34,143 nucleotides of DNA. Source: Planctomycetota bacterium. GTDB taxonomy: Bacteria; Planctomycetota; PUPC01; JACPCR01. A program made the translations under genes and the position numbers. This document shows, piece after piece, positions 8,186 through 16,146 of the stretch (position 1 is its first letter; each line of letters begins with the position of its first letter). Location of the stretch: the NCBI GenBank assembly GCA_030740295.1, contig JASLXP010000545.1, positions 1 through 34,143 on the forward strand, read 5' to 3'. The notes under the pieces are model-generated. The model did not search any database. It was not told the origin of the DNA and worked only from the letters and a program-made list of their open reading frames with translations.

Positions 8186-8937
8186 AGATCATCCAGATTC
8201 GCACCGCCCAATGCGCAGGAGGTTATCTGCCTGGCGCCTGGCACTTCTACCGTTTCGAGCAGTTCGCCCGTTTGGGGATTCCAGCGGGTGACGCAGCCTC
8301 CGCCCCAGTGGGCGACCCAGACCATGTCTTCAGAATCGATGGTCATGCCGTCCGGGCCGCCCTGGCCATCCGGAATCTCGACGGCTGTGCGGCAATTCGA
8401 GATGTTGCCGGCTCCGTGATCGTAATCGTAGGCATCCACGCGACCGGTGGGCGTGTCAATGTAGTAGAAAGTGGAGTTGTTCGAAGTCCAGACCAGGCCG
8501 TTCGAAATAGTTACGGAATCCAGCACGGTGTGGAGGGAGAGATCGGGGTCGAGCCTGTAGAGTTTTCCTGCGCCCTTGTCGCCGGTGTAGGCCATCGAGC
8601 CTGCCCAGAAACGTCCGGCCGGATCGCATTTGCCGTCATTCATTCGGACGCCTTCCACGATTTCTTCGCGCAGCATTTTCACTTCGCCGGTTTCAATGCA
8701 GAGGCTCGCGAAGCCGTCACGGATCGCGATCATGAGCCCGCCGGATGCTCGTTCGACAACCGTGCCGACATCTTGTCCGGCATCGAGCGTTGCATTATCG
8801 CCGGTCTGAGGATCGTAGATGTGGACTCGTTTCTCCATGATGTCGACCCAGTACAAGACCTGGGCATTCACGCTCCAGAGGGCGCCTTCACCGAGTGTGG
8901 CACGGATATCGAGAATGGGTTCGGCAGTAAGGGACAT
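8062..8937 (-). CDS. SMP-30/gluconolactonase/LRE family protein
   Basis: A 291-residue six-bladed propeller of the SMP-30/gluconolactonase family, which hydrolyses sugar lactones such as gluconolactone. Family motifs are LGEGALWSVNAQVLYWVDI with the metal-ligand glutamate at residue 17, MNDGKCDPAGRFWAGSM, ISNGLVWTSNNSTFYYIDT, and GGPDGMTIDSEDMVWVAHWGGG with the conserved aspartate. The C-terminus (GVPARGFAG) ends as in complete relatives, so the gene looks intact. GGAGG lies 6 nt before the ATG at 8937 and a good sigma-70 promoter lies upstream. No sugar dehydrogenase or transporter is adjacent. It faces a truncated oxidoreductase gene whose open frame runs antisense into its 3' end. Confidence 0.88.
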   Translation of the reverse strand: MSLTAEPILDIRATLGEGALWSVNAQVLYWVDIMEKRVHIYDPQTGDNATLDAGQDVGTVVERASGGLMIAIRDGFASLCIETGEVKMLREEIVEGVRMNDGKCDPAGRFWAGSMAYTGDKGAGKLYRLDPDLSLHTVLDSVTISNGLVWTSNNSTFYYIDTPTGRVDAYDYDHGAGNISNCRTAVEIPDGQGGPDGMTIDSEDMVWVAHWGGGCVTRWNPQTGELLETVEVPGARQITSCALGGANLDDLYITSASIGLDDEGLAEQPNAGKLFRVKVKAKGVPARGFAG

Positions 8938-8984
8938 GATGGCCTCCGAGACAATGTAGGTAGCAATAGCGTGCCCGCGAACGC

Positions 8985-9012
8985 GTCATAGAATCTCGGC
9001 GCAGAATGTCAA
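8985..9012 (-). promoter_or_regulatory. Sigma-70 type promoter for the SMP-30 gene
   Basis: On the minus strand a perfect -35 TTGACA (9007-9012) is followed after 16 bp by TATGAC (8985-8990) as the -10. Transcription would start near 8978, leaving a leader of about 40 nt before the ATG at 8937. Confidence 0.55.
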
Positions 9013-9050
9013 CAGGCGCAACAGAAATCAACTGAACGAACGGAGCCTAG

Positions 9051-9818
9051 ATGTTAGCGAAGAGAATCATTCCCTGTCTGGATGTCAAAGACGGGCGCGT
9101 GGTCAAAGGAACGAATTTCGTCAATCTGCGCGATGCGGGCGATCCCGTTGAAGTGGCCAAAATCTATTGCGACGAAGGCGCTGACGAACTGACCTTCCTC
9201 GACATCACCGCTTCACACGAGGAGCGAAACATCATTCTGGATGTCGTCAGCCGGACGGCGGAGCAGGTCTTCATGCCGCTCACCGTGGGTGGCGGATTAC
9301 GAAACAACGATGACATCCGAGAGCTCCTCAAGGCCGGCGCGGACAAGGTCTCCATCAACACTGCTGCGGTGTACGACATTGATTTTGTCGGACGAGCCGC
9401 GCGGCGCTTTGGACGGCAGTGCAACGTCGTCGCCAACGATGCGAAAAGAGTAGGCGAGAACGGAAACCAGAAATGGGAGATCTACACCCACGGTGGACGC
9501 AAACCGACCGGCATCGATGCCCTCGAATGGGGAGACAAAGTGCAGGAACAAGGCGCTGGTGAGATCCTCCTGACCAGCATGGATTGCGATGGGACTAAGG
9601 CCGGTTACGACATCGAACTCACCCGCGAGATGTCACGCCGACTGGAGATCCCAATCATCGCCTCGGGCGGCGCCGGTTCGCTTGAGCACATCTCAGACGT
9701 CCTCGCAGACGGCGAGGCGGACGCTGCACTGGCCGCGTCCATCTTTCACTTTCGTGAGATCTCAATCGGTGAGGTAAAGCAACACCTGGAACAGAGAGGG
9801 ATTGCTGTCAGGATATAG
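9051..9818 (+). CDS. hisF: Imidazole glycerol phosphate synthase, cyclase subunit HisF
   Basis: A 255-residue (beta/alpha)8 barrel, the normal HisF length. With the HisH glutaminase it converts PRFAR plus ammonia to imidazole glycerol phosphate and AICAR in histidine synthesis. Both catalytic aspartates are in place: D11 in [12 protein letters not shown] and D130 in VVANDAKR. The phosphate-binding loops VGGGLRN (residues 79-85), NTAAV and ASGGAGS are also present. GGAG lies 5 nt before the ATG at 9051. No other his gene is in the window, so it is an orphan copy by position, as happens in phyla with dispersed histidine genes. The gene diverges from the SMP-30 gene and is followed by a repeat element. 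Confidence 0.95.
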   Translation: MLAKRIIPCLDVKDGRVVKGTNFVNLRDAGDPVEVAKIYCDEGADELTFLDITASHEERNIILDVVSRTAEQVFMPLTVGGGLRNNDDIRELLKAGADKVSINTAAVYDIDFVGRAARRFGRQCNVVANDAKRVGENGNQKWEIYTHGGRKPTGIDALEWGDKVQEQGAGEILLTSMDCDGTKAGYDIELTREMSRRLEIPIIASGGAGSLEHISDVLADGEADAALAASIFHFREISIGEVKQHLEQRGIAVRI

Positions 9819-9869
9819 GGGATTCAAGATTCAGGATTCAAGGCGGCGTCGAATCGCCGGCTGATTATT

Positions 9870-9967
9870 TTGGAGTGCGGGGACTCGTCACCGCTTTCAC
9901 TTTCGAATGCCTGGGATCTCCGACGGATTTCATCAATTGAAAGCGCCGACAGGTCGGCGCACTCCAA
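9870..9967. repeat. REP-like nested palindrome (98 bp)
   Basis: Two 29-nt arms, 9870-9898 and 9939-9967, form an inverted repeat with 23 of 29 positions matching and the outer 10 nt (TTGGAGTGCG / CGCACTCCAA) perfect. Each arm is itself a small hairpin: CGCCGAC-AG-GTCGGCG in the right arm (perfect 7-bp stem) and CGGGGAC-TC-GTCACCG in the left (6 of 7). This clover-like layout is that of REP/BIME elements spread by REP-associated tyrosine transposases. Similar TTGGAGTGCG elements are, from memory, frequent in Verrucomicrobiota and related phyla. No transposase is nearby. Confidence 0.75.
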
Positions 9968-10014
9968 GGAATTGCCCACGAGCCTTGAATCTTGAAACCA
10001 GATTCTAAAACCCT

Positions 10015-10065
10015 CTCGAATCCAGAATCCTCTTGAATCCAGAATCCTCCTGATCCCAGATTCCT
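10015..10065. repeat. Three 17-bp tandem repeats just upstream of pilT
   Basis: Three consecutive 17-bp units lie at 10015-10031, 10032-10048 and 10049-10065. The first two differ by one base (CTCGAATCCAGAATCCT, CTTGAATCCAGAATCCT); the third is more diverged. Related GATTCAAG words in opposite orientation lie at 9820-9841, on the far side of the REP palindrome, so the palindrome is flanked by inverted GATTC-rich sequence. The pilT start codon follows 9 nt after the last unit. Confidence 0.7.
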
Positions 10066-10073
10066 GATCTCCC

Positions 10074-11195
10074 ATGCCAGCCAACGAACCTGAGATTTAC
10101 AAGCTGTTCCGACTGATGGAGAAGTACAAGTCGTCCGATCTCCATCTGAAATCAAATTCTCCGCCAGTGCTTCGGGTGGCGGGATCGCTGCGCAAGCTCG
10201 ATTTGCCGCCCTTGTCCGCACAGCAGGTATGGGAGCTCATCAGTGAGATCCTCAGCCCTGACCAAGGGGACGATCTGACCAAGACCGGCAACCTGGATTT
10301 GGCCCACGCTTTCGAAAACAACAGCGGCAAGCTTGCCCGCGTCCGCATCAACGCGTTTCGCCAACGCGGCGATATCAGCCTTGTTGCCCGTCTTGTGAAT
10401 ACGCTGGTTCCCACCTTCGAAGAATTGCACCTGCCCGGCGATACGTTCAGAAAGCTCGCCCAACTCGAGGATGGCCTCATTCTGGTGGCCGGCATCACCG
10501 GCAGCGGAAAGTCGACCACTCTTGCTGCGATGGTCGATTACATCAACAGCCATCGACGGTGCCATATTGTGACCATCGAAGATCCAATCGAGTACATGTT
10601 CGAGGACAAGAAAGCCTTCATTAACCAACGGGAGATCGGGCTGGATGTGGAGACGTTCCCGGCAGCGTTGAAGCATGTGGTCCGGCAGGACCCTGACGTC
10701 ATCATGCTGGGCGAGATGCGCGATGATGTGACCGTACAAACCGGGCTGACTGCCGCGGAGACCGGCCATCTCGTGTTTGGCACTTTGCATGCGTCAACTG
10801 TGCCGCAGACGATTTCCCGCATCCTTGATCTGTTCCCCGGTGACCGGCAGGACCAGATCCGCATGGGTCTCGAATTCAACATGCGCTCGATCATCTGTCA
10901 GAAGCTGCTTCCTTCCATACGCCAGGATGTCGACCGCGTTCCCGCGCTGGAGTTGATGATCGTAAATCCCATCATCAAGAAGCTCATTCGCACCGGGGAA
11001 CAGGAAAAGATCGCCCAGGCCATCCGAAGCGGACAGAAGGAGGGCATGATTGATTTCACGACCCATCTGGTTCGGCTGGTGAAAGAGGGTTTCATAGATA
11101 AGGCCGTGGCGGTCGGCGTAGCGCCTAATCCGGATCTTCTGGAGATGAACCTGCAGGGAATCGTTCTCGACGAGGGCCGAGGCATCATTCACTAA
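10074..11195 (+). CDS. pilT: PilT-type twitching-motility ATPase
   Basis: A 373-residue hexameric ATPase of the PilT/VirB11 family, which powers type IV pilus retraction in the cytoplasm. An N-terminal PAS-like region with SSDLHLKSNSPPVLRVAG (residues 20-37) precedes the ATPase core: Walker A GITGSGKST (140-148), Asp box TIEDPIEY (about 167-174), Walker B DVIMLGEMRD (about 208-217) and His box GHLVFGTLHA (231-240). Length and motif spacing are those of PilT rather than PilB, and no zinc-binding cysteines are present. The ATG at 10074 has no clear ribosome site and sits right after a repeat tract, so it could instead start at the ATG at 10116 (MEKYKSSDLHL). A related ATPase gene follows; no pilin or pilus platform gene is in the window. 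Confidence 0.9.
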   Translation: MPANEPEIYKLFRLMEKYKSSDLHLKSNSPPVLRVAGSLRKLDLPPLSAQQVWELISEILSPDQGDDLTKTGNLDLAHAFENNSGKLARVRINAFRQRGDISLVARLVNTLVPTFEELHLPGDTFRKLAQLEDGLILVAGITGSGKSTTLAAMVDYINSHRRCHIVTIEDPIEYMFEDKKAFINQREIGLDVETFPAALKHVVRQDPDVIMLGEMRDDVTVQTGLTAAETGHLVFGTLHASTVPQTISRILDLFPGDRQDQIRMGLEFNMRSIICQKLLPSIRQDVDRVPALELMIVNPIIKKLIRTGEQEKIAQAIRSGQKEGMIDFTTHLVRLVKEGFIDKAVAVGVAPNPDLLEMNLQGIVLDEGRGIIH

Positions 11196-11357
11196 TGAAC
11201 AATGGGAGAGGATTCATCTTCTGAGGCAGCCTGTGGCTACGAGCGCGGCGGGCTTTCCACCGCTTGCACGGAGAATGGATGTCCCTTAGAAATCCCAAAC
11301 CAAAGTGTGGATTCCGTGTGTCCCTATCGTGCAGATGGCGAAATTAGAGAGGCAATC

Positions 11358-13088
11358 ATGAAAAGTGAATCAATCAATCATGGACATTGGGGTCAGATTT
11401 CTTCGTGGGCTGGCATGTGCATCCTGCTGGCTGTTTTTTTTCTGACTGCCGCCACCGCTGAAGATGCACCGACGGAATCTCTCGATGATGCGCCCACAGA
11501 ATCGCCCGATGAAGAGGCGACAGCGGGATCAGTTGACGAGCCAACAGTGCCACTCGATGAAATCGATGAGCGGGCCGCCCAGGGCAGTAACAACCAGGTG
11601 GTGACCACCCAGGCGAAAGGTTTTACCTCCACTCGCATTCGCCAGGTGATTTTCATCCTGATCGCCTTTGCGTTGTGCTCCGGCTGGTTCACCCTGATTT
11701 CAACTGCCCAGCATCGGTACTCTGGCGATTCCAAGAAGCTCAAGATGGCCAACACCATCAATTTTTTTACGTTCGGGCTTGGGGCGCTTCCGGTACTGTT
11801 AAAGAGCAACAAGAGCGGCGAAGCCAGCGGACATGTAACCGTCGGCTCTGGGGACAATGAAAAGGGAGGCAAGAAAGGCGAAGAGGTTTCAGTGGTGTTC
11901 CTGAACCCGGATGGCCAGAAGAGGAAGCAGGGCCTTGGTGAGGCGGTGACAACTTCACACGAAATCATTGCAAATGCCGTCGTGAGAGGCGCGACCGATA
12001 TTCACCTCGAGCCGAAGGGCCAGGAAATCCAGGTGCGTTTTCGAGTGGATGGCGAGATGTTCACCGCCATGTCGTTTCACATGGATTTGGCCGCCCCGCT
12101 GGTTGCATCACTCAAGGTGGTCAGCGATCTTGATATTTCGGAGCGCAGGAAGCCGCAGGATGGCTCATTCCAGGCACTGATTAATGCCAAACCGGTGGAT
12201 TTTCGCGTCTCGACCGCGCCCAGCAATTTTGGTGAAAAGATGGTCATCCGTGTTCTGGATAAGTCCGCGGGAATCAAACGTCTGGAGGATTTGGGGTTCA
12301 CCGAAAAACTGCTCGAGAACGTCCGCAGCGTTGTCCTCCAGCCGCACGGAATGCTCATCGTCTGCGGGCCTACTGGAAGTGGCAAATCCACCACGCTTTA
12401 TGCCGCACTCAGTGAAATCGATGCAAGCACAAAGAACATCATCACGATAGAAGACCCTATCGAGTATCAGCTCAGCAACGTCACGCAGACCGCGGTGAAT
12501 ACCAAGGCCGGCGTCACTTTTGCCAGCGTGTTGAGATCCTGTCTGCGGCAGGACCCGGACGTGCTGATGGTCGGCGAGGTCCGCGATTCAGAGACCGCGC
12601 AGGTGGCCATGCAGGCCGCCATGACCGGTCACCTGGTTTTCACCACGCTGCACGCAAATGAATCTGTGAGCTCTGTTTTCAGGTTGCTCGATCTTGGGCT
12701 CGAGCCGTTCATGGTCTCCAGCGCGCTCAGTGGGGTACTTGCGCAGCGCCTGGTTCGGATGCTCTGTTCCGACTGCAAAGAGGCCTACTCGCCAAAGCCC
12801 GAATTCATTCAACTGGCGCAGAAGAAAGGCATTAACGTCAACCACTTCTTCAAACCGGTCGGTTGTGAAGTGTGTGGCGGCTCGGGCTACAAAGGCCGCG
12901 TCGGTGTGCATGAGCTGCTTATAATCAACGATACCATCCGCACACTGATCCAAAGCCGGCCGAAACTCACAGAGTTGCAGGAAGCCGCCAAAAAATCAGG
13001 GATTAATTACCTGCGGGAAGATGCTCTCATCAAGGCAGCGCATGGATTAACCTCGGTGGAACAGGTCCTGTCACTGGTGACCAAGTAA
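11358..13088 (+). CDS. GspE/PilB-type secretion ATPase with an unusual N-terminal membrane region
   Basis: A 576-residue protein. Residues 184-576 are a type II secretion/type IV pilus assembly ATPase: GATDIHLEPKG, FRVDGEMF, Walker A GPTGSGKST (337-345), TIEDPIEYQL, Walker B DVLMVGEVRDSETA, His box GHLVFTTLHANE, and a tetracysteine zinc site with C470/C473 and C503/C506. Its N-terminus is not the usual soluble N1 domain. It has a hydrophobic segment at about 14-33, an acidic low-complexity stretch rich in Asp, Glu, Pro and Thr (35-72), a second hydrophobic helix (about 96-116) and a third weaker one (about 134-148). The ATPase is therefore predicted to be membrane-anchored. The ATG at 11358 follows GAGAGG. 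The frame is open back to 11202, but that stretch has no ribosome site and looks non-coding. Confidence 0.85.
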   Translation: MKSESINHGHWGQISSWAGMCILLAVFFLTAATAEDAPTESLDDAPTESPDEEATAGSVDEPTVPLDEIDERAAQGSNNQVVTTQAKGFTSTRIRQVIFILIAFALCSGWFTLISTAQHRYSGDSKKLKMANTINFFTFGLGALPVLLKSNKSGEASGHVTVGSGDNEKGGKKGEEVSVVFLNPDGQKRKQGLGEAVTTSHEIIANAVVRGATDIHLEPKGQEIQVRFRVDGEMFTAMSFHMDLAAPLVASLKVVSDLDISERRKPQDGSFQALINAKPVDFRVSTAPSNFGEKMVIRVLDKSAGIKRLEDLGFTEKLLENVRSVVLQPHGMLIVCGPTGSGKSTTLYAALSEIDASTKNIITIEDPIEYQLSNVTQTAVNTKAGVTFASVLRSCLRQDPDVLMVGEVRDSETAQVAMQAAMTGHLVFTTLHANESVSSVFRLLDLGLEPFMVSSALSGVLAQRLVRMLCSDCKEAYSPKPEFIQLAQKKGINVNHFFKPVGCEVCGGSGYKGRVGVHELLIINDTIRTLIQSRPKLTELQEAAKKSGINYLREDALIKAAHGLTSVEQVLSLVTK

Positions 13089-13129
13089 GACCGGCTTGTT
13101 TTATGAATATACGTAAAGGAGATTGAGCC

Positions 13130-14611
13130 ATTACCAGTCTTAATGTTCTCAACGGAGGAATCGTTCTCATCATACTAGTGGGCACTTTTGCGGGTGCGCA
13201 CTACCGGGCAGTTGCGTCCGCAGTGTTTGCGGTCGTGATGGCCTTTGGTTTTTTCATGGTTGCTGTGGTGGGGCCGCCCCTGGCAGATATCGCGGCCACC
13301 TCGGCGAAGTTGCCCGCGTTTCAGGCCCGGCTTTTTGTCTATGGACTGTTGTTCACAGCTATCGCGTGTGGTGGAATTGCTGCGGCACATAAGCTCTGGC
13401 TCAAACACGAAATCTATCTGGTGGGTGCCGCTGATCGGTTTATGGGCCTCATATTCGGCAACATCGGCGGCGCGCTGCTGGCCGCATACGTATCCGTGCT
13501 TGTATTCGGTCACCCCGGTTTTGATGCCGCATTCTTTCCACCGGAAGACCAGCTCGCCACTCCCCTGAACTGGAACGGGCCCGATCCGATTCTGCATGCG
13601 CCCTACCGCGCCATGCAGGTGCTCTCTGCTTTCGACAAGGTGACCGGCGGAAAAGGATTTCATCCTGGCGTCGAGGGCGCGCGACTGGCTGCCGGAGATG
13701 TGGGCAGTGACTTCTACTCCTCGTACGCGGAGGCCGAATCAGCAAAAGCCCAGGAAGACCCGATTGGTGCGCTTAAAGCATGGGACAAGTTTCAGGGCGC
13801 CTATCAGTCAAACAATCCGGAGGCCCGGCCATGGCTGAAGAGAGCGGTAAAAGAACGGGAGAAACTTCACGCTCCCATGGAGGAGAAAGACACGGAATTC
13901 TACAATTACGTAAACGATGTTCTGGCAAATCCCAGTGACAAAGGGGCTTTGGCTCGCGCGCTCCATGATGTCGAGTTTTTCTTTGCAGAACATCCGAGGT
14001 TTCAAGACTTTCTGAACCACCGCAAAGCCCTCGAAGAGTTGCAGTCACTGAAGGCGTTGGCCGAGCAGCAGAGAGGCGCCGCCATCGCAGGGCTGAGACG
14101 TTTGTTGACCAGCCAGCACCACAGGTCTCCCTACAAGCCACTGATTGCCGCCGAGCTCGGCAGGTTAACCGGCCGAGCAATCGGTACCGTCAACCCTCGT
14201 GGCGGGGGGACGTCCGGCCGAAACGGCGATGTCGTGGCCCGGCAACTGGCCTTGAAGTATCAGTTCAAGAAAGCGGAAACTGTCATGCGTGAACACCGTC
14301 TGACCCTGACGGGTGATGAAAAAGAAGAAGCGTTGGACGTGGTTCTTGACTACAAGGATCTGGGCAAACTTCATCAGGCCGCGGTGGTCGCCATCGGAAC
14401 GCAGGGAGAGATGGCATTACCCGCTTCAACAGGCATCGCCGGCAGCATCCAGTCGGCAACGGCCACGTTCGTCATGCTGAAAATTGATGGCAAAGTAACC
14501 GGAAAGAGCTGGACGCAACTGACGCCGGCCCAGGTCCGCAGCATCTACCTGCTCTACCTCGGCGACGACGCAAGGGGACTGGACATCTTTGATCGGGTGA
14601 TGAAGAGATAG
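13130..14611 (+). CDS. CvpA-like membrane protein with long C-terminal extension, apparent ATT start
   Basis: Residues 1 to about 135 resemble the CvpA family (four membrane helices). The first helix is in the form LNVLNGGIVLIILVGTFAGA, and the fourth, GAADRFMGLIFGNIGGALLA, matches the DRLLGxxFGxxRG pattern. The remaining 350 or so residues are soluble and mostly helical, without a recognised domain; repeats such as AQEDPIGALKAWDKFQGAY hint at TPR-like folding. AAGGAG at 13116-13121 lies 8 nt before an ATT codon at 13130, in frame and immediately before the first helix. The only standard start downstream, GTG at 13178, would cut that helix in half. The ATT start gives 493 residues. CvpA proteins are linked to colicin V export and envelope stress in other bacteria; here the role is unknown. 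It follows the anchored ATPase by 41 nt. Confidence 0.7.
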   Translation: MTSLNVLNGGIVLIILVGTFAGAHYRAVASAVFAVVMAFGFFMVAVVGPPLADIAATSAKLPAFQARLFVYGLLFTAIACGGIAAAHKLWLKHEIYLVGAADRFMGLIFGNIGGALLAAYVSVLVFGHPGFDAAFFPPEDQLATPLNWNGPDPILHAPYRAMQVLSAFDKVTGGKGFHPGVEGARLAAGDVGSDFYSSYAEAESAKAQEDPIGALKAWDKFQGAYQSNNPEARPWLKRAVKEREKLHAPMEEKDTEFYNYVNDVLANPSDKGALARALHDVEFFFAEHPRFQDFLNHRKALEELQSLKALAEQQRGAAIAGLRRLLTSQHHRSPYKPLIAAELGRLTGRAIGTVNPRGGGTSGRNGDVVARQLALKYQFKKAETVMREHRLTLTGDEKEEALDVVLDYKDLGKLHQAAVVAIGTQGEMALPASTGIAGSIQSATATFVMLKIDGKVTGKSWTQLTPAQVRSIYLLYLGDDARGLDIFDRVMKR

Positions 14612-14691
14612 TTTCAGGGCAGAGGGCGGTGGGGCAGGATCACATCAATCAAGGCTGATCGAACGGATTGAGGACACTCTTCTCTGAGCTT

Positions 14692-14700
14692 TGCTATACT
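14692..14700 (+). promoter_or_regulatory. Extended -10 promoter of the MoxR-VWA-helicase operon
   Basis: TGCTATACT is an extended -10 element (TG-n-TATACT, hexamer at 14695-14700). A TTGAGG at 14668-14673 is too far away to be a standard -35, consistent with extended -10 promoters needing little else. Transcription would begin near 14707, about 33 nt before the ATG at 14740. This argues against the longer in-frame start at 14668. Confidence 0.55.
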
Positions 14701-14739
14701 CACTCCCCTGAAACAACCGAACACGCCACGAGGCATGCA

Positions 14740-16146
14740 ATGTCCAAACCCTCAACGATTGGGGAGCTTAAAAGCAGCGGCTGGAAGTCGCTCCCGGTAA
14801 AAGACGAAGTCCGAAAGAACCTGCTCGTACGACTCAAGAACAAGGAAGACCTTTTCCCCGGAATCATCGGGTACGAAGACACCGTCATTCCGCAGATCGA
14901 AAACGCACTGCTCTCCCGGCACGACCTGCTGTTCCTCGGTCTGCGCGGGCAGGCAAAGTCGCGAATGATCCGTGACCTGGTTCAATTGCTCGATGAAGAG
15001 ATGCCGGCTGTCAAGGGCAGCGAGATCCACGACCATCCTTTCGAGCCCAGCAGCAGATTCGCCCGAGACCAAGTTGCGGAACACGGCGACGACACGCCAA
15101 TCGAATGGATTCCGCGTGATCGCAGGTACGGTGAGAAGCTCGCAACACCGGATGTCACCATCGCGGATCTCATTGGAGAGACAGACCTGATCAAAGTCGC
15201 CGAGGGTCGTCATCTTGCGGACGAATCAACGATGCACTTCGGCCTCATCCCTCGCTGCAATCGGGGCATCTTTGCCATTAATGAGCTTCCTGACCTATCG
15301 CCCAAAATTCAGGTCGGCCTCTTCAATATTCTGGAAGAGCGTGATATTCAGATCCGCGGCTACAACATCCGCATGCCTTTGGATGTCCTCATGGTCTTCT
15401 CCGCCAATCCCGAGGATTACACCAATCGGGGCCGCATCGTCACCCCACTCAAGGATCGCATCGGCTCGGTCGTCCTGACCCATTACCCCCGGGATCGTGA
15501 CGAAGGCATCCGCATCGTCGAAGAGAACTCCTGGCTCGAGAGACAGACCGGCCCGACCATCGAAATTCCTTTCTATCTGAAAGAGATTGTCGAAGAGATC
15601 GCGCGCCAGGGCCGCACCAGCGACGATGTAAACCAGGCATCCGGTGTCAGTGTCCGGATGTCGATCTCGAACATGGAAAACCTCTTGAGCAGCGTGGAAC
15701 GCCGGGCCCTTTTGCTGGGCGAAGATCACGCGGTGGCACGTATCAGCGATCTGAGGCACGTGGTTGCATCTTCGCGAGGAAAGATAGAGCTTGAGGTTAA
15801 CGTCGAAGGCGCGGCCGAAGATGAGGTCCTTAGAATCATCATGGCCAGGGCAGTGAAAGAGGTCTTCAATCAGTATCTTGATATCACTCGCTTCGAGACG
15901 GAAATCGAAGTTATCGCCGCTATCGGCATCGAGGTCTCCGACGAAATGCAGGCCAGAGATTACGTGTACCTCTGCGAGAAAGAGCGCTATCTCGACGTGA
16001 TAGTGCAGGAGATGATGTCCAACCTGAGCCTGACAAAGAGCCCGCAGCATCTCGCCTCGGCAGTCGAGTTTGTTCTGGAAGGTCTACACGTTAACAAACG
16101 CCTCAACAAGAACGTCATGCACGGGAAAGCCGTTTACGAATTATGA
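14740..16146 (+). CDS. MoxR/magnesium-chelatase-like AAA+ ATPase
   Basis: A 468-residue AAA+ ATPase of the MoxR/ChlI type. Walker A is GLRGQAKS (67-74), Walker B is GIFAINELPDLS (from 176), and a sensor-1 strand reads VFSANPEDYTNRG (from 219). The helix-2 insert, IQVGLFNILEERDIQIRG, matches the chelatase clade. In Walker B the usual Asp of the Asp-Glu pair is Asn181 while Glu182 remains, so metal binding or hydrolysis may be altered. The last 120 or so residues are helical without a named domain. MoxR ATPases usually act with a VWA-domain partner to remodel or activate a client; the next gene encodes one and overlaps by 4 nt (ATGA). The start is chosen from the promoter at 14692-14700; the ribosome site is weak. 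Confidence 0.85.
   Translation: MSKPSTIGELKSSGWKSLPVKDEVRKNLLVRLKNKEDLFPGIIGYEDTVIPQIENALLSRHDLLFLGLRGQAKSRMIRDLVQLLDEEMPAVKGSEIHDHPFEPSSRFARDQVAEHGDDTPIEWIPRDRRYGEKLATPDVTIADLIGETDLIKVAEGRHLADESTMHFGLIPRCNRGIFAINELPDLSPKIQVGLFNILEERDIQIRGYNIRMPLDVLMVFSANPEDYTNRGRIVTPLKDRIGSVVLTHYPRDRDEGIRIVEENSWLERQTGPTIEIPFYLKEIVEEIARQGRTSDDVNQASGVSVRMSISNMENLLSSVERRALLLGEDHAVARISDLRHVVASSRGKIELEVNVEGAAEDEVLRIIMARAVKEVFNQYLDITRFETEIEVIAAIGIEVSDEMQARDYVYLCEKERYLDVIVQEMMSNLSLTKSPQHLASAVEFVLEGLHVNKRLNKNVMHGKAVYEL

Noticed and set aside
10005..10075. CRISPR array
   Set aside because: The 17-bp units are directly adjacent with no spacers, and no cas genes are present.
9824..10221. Minus-strand open frames across the hisF-pilT gap
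   Set aside because: They are translations of the REP palindrome and tandem repeats, a common source of false small proteins.
11202..11357. Upstream extension of the GspE/PilB-type gene to the ATG at 11202
   Set aside because: The frame is open, but it has no ribosome site, a Cys/Gly/Ser-rich composition unlike coding sequence, and it would place a signal-like helix internally. The ATG at 11358 has GAGAGG.
14668..14739. Longer start for the MoxR-like ATPase
   Set aside because: An extended -10 promoter lies inside this stretch and the translated residues look random.
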